IMG/VR virus record: IMGVR_UViG_3300044675_000432
Coordinates: 1-25,634 of that record
Reading direction: 5' to 3' (one strand)
Source: a virus
Length of the DNA stretch: 25,634 nt
Part shown: positions 21,800 to 25,634 of the stretch, piece by piece
Numbering within the stretch: the first letter of the stretch is position 1
How the letters are laid out: every line of letters begins with the position of its first letter
Position numbers and translations under genes: made by a program
Notes under the pieces: generated by a model
Database searches by the model: none
What the model was told of the DNA's origin: nothing
What the model saw: the letters and a program-made list of their open reading frames with translations, nothing else

Positions 21800-21888
21800 T
21801 TTCTTAGTTTTAACATTATCTCATAAGCAAGATGCCCACCTATGTAGCATAACGCTGCCAAAGGTAAGCAAATTGCAAAGAAGTACAA
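21796..21888 (-). CDS. Single-span membrane micropeptide without ATG start
   Basis: The 97-bp gap before the chaperone gene holds a frame ending in a TGA that overlaps the chaperone ATG (ATGA). With a TTG start at 21888 it gives 30 residues; an ATT at 21906 would give 36 (IKVIKILYFFAICLPL...). The peptide is a membrane helix (YFFAICLPLAALCYIGGHLA) with a basic end (MLKLRK). The coupling and the fit to the gap suggest a gene; the lack of ATG or GTG counts against it. Confidence 0.4.
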   Translation of the reverse strand: MYFFAICLPLAALCYIGGHLAYEIMLKLRK

Positions 21889-21896
21889 TATTTTTA

Positions 21897-22361
21897 TTAC
21901 TTTAATGATACGGCTACACTTGTTGTGCTAATTTTAGAAGGTGGGTAAACTCTTGTAACCTCGCCAGTAACTCCGTTAATAATGTCTAACCCTTGATGCG
22001 GAACTTTTTTTAGGAACTCTTCCATATCCTTTTTGGCTTTAGCTGCGCTATTGTACTCGTTCATAATCTCCTCGTAAGCAGGACTTTCACATTTGCTAAA
22101 GTCATACTTAACGCCTACTTCTCTAATGTTAAACTTAGCACTCATATACTCAAAGTCCTTGCCATTAAGCACGGCTGCTTGTAATACCGCATCTTTGTAG
22201 TCCTTGTTTGCTTTTAGTGTTTCGAGCATATCCTCTAAGGCTTTTACCTGAATATGTGTTTTTAACGGGTCAAGTTCCCCTGCGTTTAAGCGTTCAATTA
22301 ATTGATGCGTAAACTCGATGCGTTGTTCTTTTGTTGTTTCAAAGATTTGTTGTAGTTCCAT
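21897..22361 (-). CDS. Hypothetical helical protein upstream of the tail module
   Basis: This 154-residue protein is not assigned a function. It starts with a helix-rich region (EQRIEFTHQLIERLNAGELD, then VKALEDMLETLKANKDYKDA). It continues with FNIREVGVKYDFSKCESPAY, a second helix with KAKKDMEEFLKKVPHQGLDI, and ends in a short beta segment (VTRVYPPSKISTTSVAVSLK). The layout, coiled helices followed by 'EVGVKYDFSKC' and 'PPSK.S', resembles conserved Bacteroidota phage proteins of unknown role. It follows the 70-residue gene by 2 nt. No membrane segment or catalytic motif is evident. Confidence 0.7.
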   Translation of the reverse strand: MELQQIFETTKEQRIEFTHQLIERLNAGELDPLKTHIQVKALEDMLETLKANKDYKDAVLQAAVLNGKDFEYMSAKFNIREVGVKYDFSKCESPAYEEIMNEYNSAAKAKKDMEEFLKKVPHQGLDIINGVTGEVTRVYPPSKISTTSVAVSLK

Positions 22362-22363
22362 TG

Positions 22364-22576
22364 TTATATTGTTTCGGGTTTGTAATTATCTATGTCAAAA
22401 AAGCCAACTTTTGACTTTTGTTCTGGACTTCTCATTCTGCGTTTAGAAGGCTCGTAACCCTTCTCGTTGCAGTATGTAAGTATCTCTAAGTAAGTCGCAT
22501 CAATGTTAGACATCATTATACTAATTGGCTCACTTGCGTAATATTTGTCTATGTAATCTTTTGTGCTTTGGGTCAT
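22364..22576 (-). CDS. Hypothetical 70-residue protein
   Basis: This small protein is not recognised. It has a helical N-terminal half (STKDYIDKYYASEPISIMMS) and a second part with YLEILTYCNEKGYEPSKRRM, then RSPEQKSKVGFFDIDNYKPE. The 'YC.EKG..P' helix-turn may be part of a small DNA-binding or protein-binding domain, but this is weak. Its first 47 nt also encode the end of the upstream membrane micropeptide in another frame. It is followed after 2 nt by the 154-residue gene. Confidence 0.6.
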   Translation of the reverse strand: MTQSTKDYIDKYYASEPISIMMSNIDATYLEILTYCNEKGYEPSKRRMRSPEQKSKVGFFDIDNYKPETI

Positions 22577-22655
22577 AGTTTTTAATTGTGTAGTCAGTTA
22601 ATGCTGCCATTACAAAACCTGTTGCAATTAGCAGAAGGCATATAGCGTAAATCAT
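22530..22655 (-). CDS. 41-residue membrane micropeptide, overlapping
   Basis: The ATG at 22655 overlaps the stop of the preceding micropeptide (ATGA), and the frame ends at TGA 22530-22532, 47 nt inside the next gene. The peptide has one hydrophobic helix (IYAICLLLIATGFVMAALTD) and a strongly basic tail (KNYDPKHKRLHRQILRK). Single-span topology with a cytoplasmic basic end is expected. The coupling supports translation; function is unknown. Confidence 0.5.
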   Translation of the reverse strand: MIYAICLLLIATGFVMAALTDYTIKNYDPKHKRLHRQILRK

Positions 22656-22738
22656 TTTGAGTAGATGTCTTGAAGTTGCCCTATAAGGTAACAAGCTACT
22701 AAAAATACGGCTAAAAGTTGTGCGGTTTCTTTTTTCAT
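22652..22738 (-). CDS. 28-residue membrane micropeptide
   Basis: The ATG at 22738 opens a 28-codon frame: a charged MKKE start, one hydrophobic stretch (AQLLAVFLVACYLIGQL) and a short polar end. Its TGA overlaps the next micropeptide ATG by 4 nt. The two coupled membrane peptides fill a gap that otherwise has no gene. It is too short for family assignment. Confidence 0.45.
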   Translation of the reverse strand: MKKETAQLLAVFLVACYLIGQLQDIYSK

Positions 22739-22793
22739 TGTGTTTAGTTTAGGTAGTTGAATTGTGCGTTATTCAGTCGCACCCCTGCTTATG

Positions 22794-22973
22794 TTATTTG
22801 TTTCTATTTGCATTAAAGCCTTGTTTTACCATTTCTTTTTTAATACTAAATGGCATCATATAAAATGGCACACTCATAGTAAATCTACCATTGTAATAAT
22901 CTATAACCCAATGTCTTTGGTTATTTGAATTAAGCTTTGATAAATAAGAAGATTTGTAAATTAAGTTTTTCAT
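22794..22973 (-). CDS. Hypothetical 59-residue protein
   Basis: The ATG at 22973 opens a 59-codon frame that falls just under common length cut-offs. The peptide is basic and Asn/Tyr-rich: MKNLIYKSSYLSKLNSNNQR, then HWVIDYYNGRFTMSVPFYMM, ending KKEMVKQGFNANRNK. It has a small beta-like centre, no membrane helix and no known motif. It lies 28 nt downstream of a promoter-like site, the first such site after the terminase gene, which supports it being expressed. Confidence 0.55.
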   Translation of the reverse strand: MKNLIYKSSYLSKLNSNNQRHWVIDYYNGRFTMSVPFYMMPFSIKKEMVKQGFNANRNK

Positions 22974-23001
22974 AAAAATGTGTTTATGGTTAATTGGTAT
23001 G

Positions 23002-23035
23002 TAAATCTACAACCTTTTAACATTCAACAATCAAA
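23002..23035 (-). promoter_or_regulatory. Promoter-like site downstream of terminase
   Basis: On the minus strand TTTG (complement of 23032-23035) precedes TAGATTTA (complement of 23002-23009) by 22 nt, the same spacing as the early promoter at 1290-1323. The -7 box lacks the final G. It would serve the micro-ORF cluster and tail chaperone. Confidence 0.4.
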
Positions 23036-23060
23036 TGGGTAAACTTTTTTTTAAAATTGT

Positions 23061-23092
23061 GATGAGCGGTAAATATCAAGGATAAGCGGTAA
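23061..23092. repeat. Two 12-bp direct repeats at the terminase 3' end
   Basis: GATGAGCGGTAA (23061-23072) and GATAAGCGGTAA (23081-23092) differ at one base and are 20 bp apart, about two helical turns. They abut the large terminase stop codon and are more GC-rich than their surroundings. A protein-binding site is possible; no partner is known. Confidence 0.5.
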
Positions 23093-24259
23093 TTAAAGGA
23101 AGGCATACCTACCCGTGCCACGTTTAAGGCTGAAGTTCTGCCAAGCCAAAGCCAAAGCCATTACGGCATCATCGTGGAAGCCTGAAGGTGCTGAGTACTT
23201 TACCCCCGTTGCCGTGTACATATATTCAAATACTTCTAACTCCTGGCTTATTATTCCCTCAGGGTAGCCTATCTTACCTTGATGTATTGCAGCTTGTAAG
23301 CCTTCCATAAGCTGCTGCTTACTTGAACTTGTAAACTTTAAGCCTTGTATCATTACCCCTTCTCTTTGTAAGTCCTCAAGGATAGGGTCGCCAACCCCTG
23401 TACTATCGACAAGGATAGGGCATTTAGGCAGCCTAAGGATAGTTTGCTTGGTATTGTGCCAATCCATTTGAAATCGGTCAAAATAAGCCACATTCCCGTC
23501 TTCGTCTAAGCCTACGATAACTGTCCAATCGACTGACTTCGCCAGATCAATCCCATAAGCTACTACCGGCATTGTTGTTACTGGGTGTATACATTTGCGA
23601 ATGTGTTGGCTGCCGAAAGGGTTAGCTGCGTTCTCAGCCGGGTTTGCCATATACTCTTGCTCAAATACAACCTCTGGGAGTTGCTTTCTTGCATCGTCTA
23701 TTTCGTTCGGGTCTATGTATGGGTTATCGTATGTAGTAAATTTAAAGCTTTGCCAATCGGGTTCGGCTTTGCTAAATAAACTAAAGAAGTAGTTTTTACC
23801 TTTGGGGGTGCTTAAAAATATAGCTTTACCCTTGTAGTCAGTTAAGGTAGGTCTTATCGAGTTAAGCCACCCATCTTCAAGGTTAGGTATAAAGGAAGCC
23901 TCGTCTATTACTGCCAAATGAAACTTTAACCCTCTAAGATTGTCCAACCTTTCGCCCGTAAAGAAACGAATTGAACCGCCCGTTATGAAAGTAATAACCA
24001 GGTCGCTTTCATTCTTAGAGTATATCTCCAATGGTAATAGATCAACTATTTCCTTAAAAAATATCTTTCCTAATTGGTAAGTAGGGGTAATGTAAGCTAC
24101 ACGCTTTTTATTAACTGCGGTATCTATGCTTATCGTTTGGCTAATCAAGGACTTGCCAAATCTTCTCCCTGCCATCATTACAATAAATCTACTTTCGCAG
24201 TCGATTACTTGCTTTTGTGCAGGGTGTGGTTTATGTAAGCTTAGACCTATTGTTTGCAT
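23093..24259 (-). CDS. terL: Terminase large subunit (packaging ATPase/nuclease)
   Basis: This 388-residue motor protein pumps DNA into the prohead and cuts concatemers. The ATPase half has Walker A AGRRFGKS (30-37), Walker B LAVIDEA (D119, E120) and a FLSTPKG coupling motif (148-154). The RNase H-like nuclease half has YGIDLAKSVDW (D238), ILVDSTG (D285) and GFHDDAVMAL (D363, D364), so the metal ligands are complete. The length is somewhat short for the family but no domain is missing. It starts on the last base of the small terminase gene. Downstream come short direct repeats and a promoter-like site. Confidence 0.95.
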   Translation of the reverse strand: MQTIGLSLHKPHPAQKQVIDCESRFIVMMAGRRFGKSLISQTISIDTAVNKKRVAYITPTYQLGKIFFKEIVDLLPLEIYSKNESDLVITFITGGSIRFFTGERLDNLRGLKFHLAVIDEASFIPNLEDGWLNSIRPTLTDYKGKAIFLSTPKGKNYFFSLFSKAEPDWQSFKFTTYDNPYIDPNEIDDARKQLPEVVFEQEYMANPAENAANPFGSQHIRKCIHPVTTMPVVAYGIDLAKSVDWTVIVGLDEDGNVAYFDRFQMDWHNTKQTILRLPKCPILVDSTGVGDPILEDLQREGVMIQGLKFTSSSKQQLMEGLQAAIHQGKIGYPEGIISQELEVFEYMYTATGVKYSAPSGFHDDAVMALALAWQNFSLKRGTGRYAFL

Positions 24260-24669
24260 TACTTATCGTAAGTTATTTTAATCTCACTTACTTCGTGTTT
24301 GTTCTCTGACTTCTCTACTAAGCTATTTAATCGCTGAGTAATGCTTGGATTGTAAACCCCTGCCATTCCCCCTTCGATTTGGTCTTGCCTTATTTTTCTC
24401 CTAATATGCGAACAGATGGTTAAAAAATCTGCGTAAGCATTATTTGTATTAGCAAAATAGTGGCTTAAATCTCCTATAATTCCTTTGTCTGCACAAAAAT
24501 TCTCAAAGCCTTCTATTGTCAAAGGTCGCTCCCTTAACCTATAAACTTCGTCTCCGTCTTTGCCTACAAAATCGTGTACTTTAATAGGATTGCTTTTGCA
24601 ATATTCTGCATACTCGTTAAAGTATTGAAGCATTAATTCTGGTGTCTCTATAAGTTTAAACCTACCCAT
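24259..24669 (-). CDS. terS: Terminase small subunit
   Basis: This 136-residue protein directly precedes the large subunit and resembles gp3-type DNA-packaging proteins. Recognisable parts are ETPELMLQYFNEYAEYCKSN, RERPLTIEGFENFCADKGII (a helix-turn-helix-like DNA-recognition region, about residues 45-70) and the helix YADFLTICSHIRRKIRQDQI, then EGGMAGVYNPSITQRLN, which closes the DNA-binding or oligomerisation domain. It recognises the packaging site and loads the motor. Its start overlaps the 117-residue gene by 8 nt. Confidence 0.88.
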   Translation of the reverse strand: MGRFKLIETPELMLQYFNEYAEYCKSNPIKVHDFVGKDGDEVYRLRERPLTIEGFENFCADKGIIGDLSHYFANTNNAYADFLTICSHIRRKIRQDQIEGGMAGVYNPSITQRLNSLVEKSENKHEVSEIKITYDK

Positions 24670-25015
24670 CTATCTTGTTTTTATAGTGTTGGCATATCCT
24701 ATCCATTACGGAAAGGTAATATGTATTAAAATCTTTGTACCCTTCGTTATCTTGTTCGTATGTTCTGTATAAGATGCCCCTTAATCTTTGACTTGGTGTT
24801 TTAAACGTGTCAGGGTCTGCTTTAAGGTTTTCTACAATGTCTTGCTCTTCTTTACTAAAAGGCTCTTCTTTAATTGCCAAGTAGCAGAACTGTTGGTTAA
24901 GTTGGAATATATCCGCAGCATCTTTAGGACTTAGTTCCTGGGTTGCTAAAGTTAGTTTGATTGTTTTGTCTTTGCGTGAGGCTATGCTCTCTACTTGGCT
25001 TGATAATAATATCAT
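24662..25015 (-). CDS. Hypothetical protein upstream of terminase
   Basis: This 117-residue protein has a beta-rich N-terminal part (VESIASRKDKTIKLTLATQE) and a helical remainder: LSPKDAADIFQLNQQFCYLA, then TPSQRLRGILYRTYEQDNEG and FNTYYLSVMDRICQHYKNKI. The 'TIKLTLATQEL...A...F.L..QF.YLAIKEEPF' and 'TPSQRLR..LY' patterns recall proteins found upstream of terminase genes in Bacteroidota phages and prophages, where function is unknown. It overlaps the preceding gene by 4 nt (ATGA). No catalytic or membrane motif is visible. Confidence 0.7.
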   Translation of the reverse strand: MILLSSQVESIASRKDKTIKLTLATQELSPKDAADIFQLNQQFCYLAIKEEPFSKEEQDIVENLKADPDTFKTPSQRLRGILYRTYEQDNEGYKDFNTYYLSVMDRICQHYKNKIDG

Positions 25016-25233
25016 AGTATTCCATTAATTATGTCGTTTGCTTCGTCGATTGCATCTTCTTGATCTAAGTAAGTATCTACGTCTGCTATATGCTTATTGA
25101 TTAAAGTTTCTGCCATTGCGTAGGTGTAGTGTCCTATCGTGGTCATATCGTCTCCGTTTTTACCCGTCTTACATACCGCAAGGAAGTAAGCTTTGTGGGT
25201 TAGGAGAAGCCATATAGCGTTTAACTTTCTCAT
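25012..25233 (-). CDS. Hypothetical 73-residue protein
   Basis: This small helical protein is not recognised. The N-terminus is hydrophobic and aromatic (KLNAIWLLLTHKAYFLAVCK) but has internal charges, so a membrane anchor is doubtful. The remainder is acidic (AETLINKHIADVDTYLDQED, AIDEANDIING). It begins with an ATGA overlap with the 40-residue basic peptide and ends with another with the next gene, so it is part of a tightly coupled chain leading to terminase. Confidence 0.6.
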   Translation of the reverse strand: MRKLNAIWLLLTHKAYFLAVCKTGKNGDDMTTIGHYTYAMAETLINKHIADVDTYLDQEDAIDEANDIINGIL

Positions 25234-25352
25234 CGTCCTTGACCTCTGTATGCTTTTTCTCTTGGAGTGTGCTTATTAAAGGACTTCTTTGCAGAGCCTC
25301 TTTTGCGTTTGCCAAAGCTAACTTTGTTATTGTTCTCTTTAATCTTTGCCAT
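25230..25352 (-). CDS. 40-residue highly basic peptide
   Basis: The ATG at 25352 opens a 40-codon frame ending in a TGA that overlaps the next ATG. It overlaps the HNH gene end by 14 nt. The peptide (MAKIKENNNK, VSFGKRKRGSAKKSFNKHTP, REKAYRGQGR) is about one-third Lys/Arg with no acidic patch, as in nucleic-acid-binding tails or ribosomal-protein-like peptides. I recall similar Arg/Lys-rich short frames ending 'YRGQGR' in other Bacteroidota phages, which needs a search to confirm. Its place between HNH and terminase suggests a link to DNA packaging. Confidence 0.65.
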   Translation of the reverse strand: MAKIKENNNKVSFGKRKRGSAKKSFNKHTPREKAYRGQGR

Positions 25353-25593
25353 AATTCTTTGCGTGTATGTCTTTTAGGAACTCTTTATATTGTTTTTTGT
25401 CTCCGTATTCTATGTGGCACTTCCTACACAATCCCATTAGGTTTTCAATCGTGTCTTTGTCTTTGCTGCCACCCATTCCCCTCGCCTCAATATGATGTAT
25501 GTCTACCGCTTGTGAGCCACACACTTCGCAAGGAATGAAGTCCGTTTTTTTATACCCCATTCCCTGCAAATAAATTTGTGTGTGTTTCTGCAT
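25339..25593 (-). CDS. HNH endonuclease
   Basis: This 84-residue protein is a compact HNH nuclease. It has zinc-binding pairs CEVC (C22, C25) and CRKC (C56, C59), and active-site residues in DIHHIEARGMGG (H33, H34), IENLMGLC (N51) and CHIEYGD (H60). Small HNH proteins next to terminase genes are known to take part in cohesive-end cutting with the terminase in some phages, so a packaging role is plausible; a free-standing homing nuclease is the alternative. It is preceded by a purine-rich GGGGAAAG just before the ATG at 25593, one of the few Shine-Dalgarno-like leaders in the window. Confidence 0.9.
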   Translation of the reverse strand: MQKHTQIYLQGMGYKKTDFIPCEVCGSQAVDIHHIEARGMGGSKDKDTIENLMGLCRKCHIEYGDKKQYKEFLKDIHAKNYGKD

Positions 25594-25634
25594 ACTTTCC
25601 CCATTAAATTTTCCGTTAGTTAATAATAAAAATT

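Noticed and set aside
25239-25538. A 99-codon plus-strand frame at the right end
   Set aside because: It is antisense to the HNH gene and the basic peptide, both of which have clear motifs or coupling.
1-25634. Defence system, integrase, tRNA or other cargo
   Set aside because: No reverse transcriptase, toxin-antitoxin pair, restriction enzyme, integrase or cloverleaf sequence could be recognised on either strand. The window reads as virion, lysis and recombination genes.

Overview
The window is one contiguous stretch of a tailed double-stranded DNA bacteriophage (or prophage) genome. Every supported gene lies on the minus strand, so the genes are read from the right end (25.6 kb) to the left end (1). 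The host is most likely a member of the Bacteroidota, perhaps a flavobacterium. The DNA is AT-rich. Start codons are preceded by A-rich stretches instead of Shine-Dalgarno sequences. Promoter-like sites match the Bacteroidota -7/-33 pattern (TAnnTTTG with TTTG upstream), and several structural proteins look like those of Bacteroidota phages. Tape-measure and frameshifted tail-chaperone genes point to a long-tailed, probably siphovirus-like virion. The GH24 lysozyme plus unimolecular spanin point to a Gram-negative envelope. No integrase, repressor, tRNA or CRISPR array is visible.

Layout in transcription order. (1) 25.6-23.1 kb, packaging: HNH endonuclease, a 40-residue basic peptide missed at usual length cut-offs, two unknown proteins, small and large terminase. 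(2) 23.1-21.8 kb: a promoter-like site, two near-identical direct repeats, and a set of tiny overlapping genes, several encoding single-span membrane peptides, with two unknown soluble proteins. (3) 21.8-15.3 kb, tail: a chaperone gene with a T9 slippery site and a -1-frame extension, a terminator immediately followed by a promoter-like site, a connector-like protein, two large tail/baseplate proteins and the tape measure. (4) 15.3-9.0 kb, head: XkdF-like protease, scaffold, major capsid protein, terminator, probable tail-tube protein, second terminator, promoter-like site, a small conserved-looking protein, a portal with an extended C-terminus, and two connector/terminator-type proteins. (5) 9.0-4.1 kb: a 1379-residue repeat-rich tail fibre and two accessory proteins. 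(6) 4.1-2.9 kb, lysis: small membrane protein, u-spanin, lysozyme, two-span holin candidate. (7) 2.9-1.5 kb: a DEDD exonuclease with a zinc ribbon, a small MazG-like protein and a GNAT acetyltransferase. (8) 1.5-0 kb: a 245-bp regulatory gap with a good promoter and several symmetrical repeats, then an early operon with an ERF recombinase and, cut by the window edge, an HTH protein.

The genes form a virion assembly and release programme followed by the start of a separately promoted recombination operon. The most unusual points are four. Two places share the order terminator, TATATTTA box, exactly 5 nt, GTG start, which suggests leaderless transcripts for the connector/tail and portal units. 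The tail module lies between terminase and head genes. The portal carries winged-helix-like and Mu gpF-like C-terminal segments. The terminase-to-chaperone gap is densely packed with micro-ORFs. All functional names rest on motif and context reading only; no database search was run.
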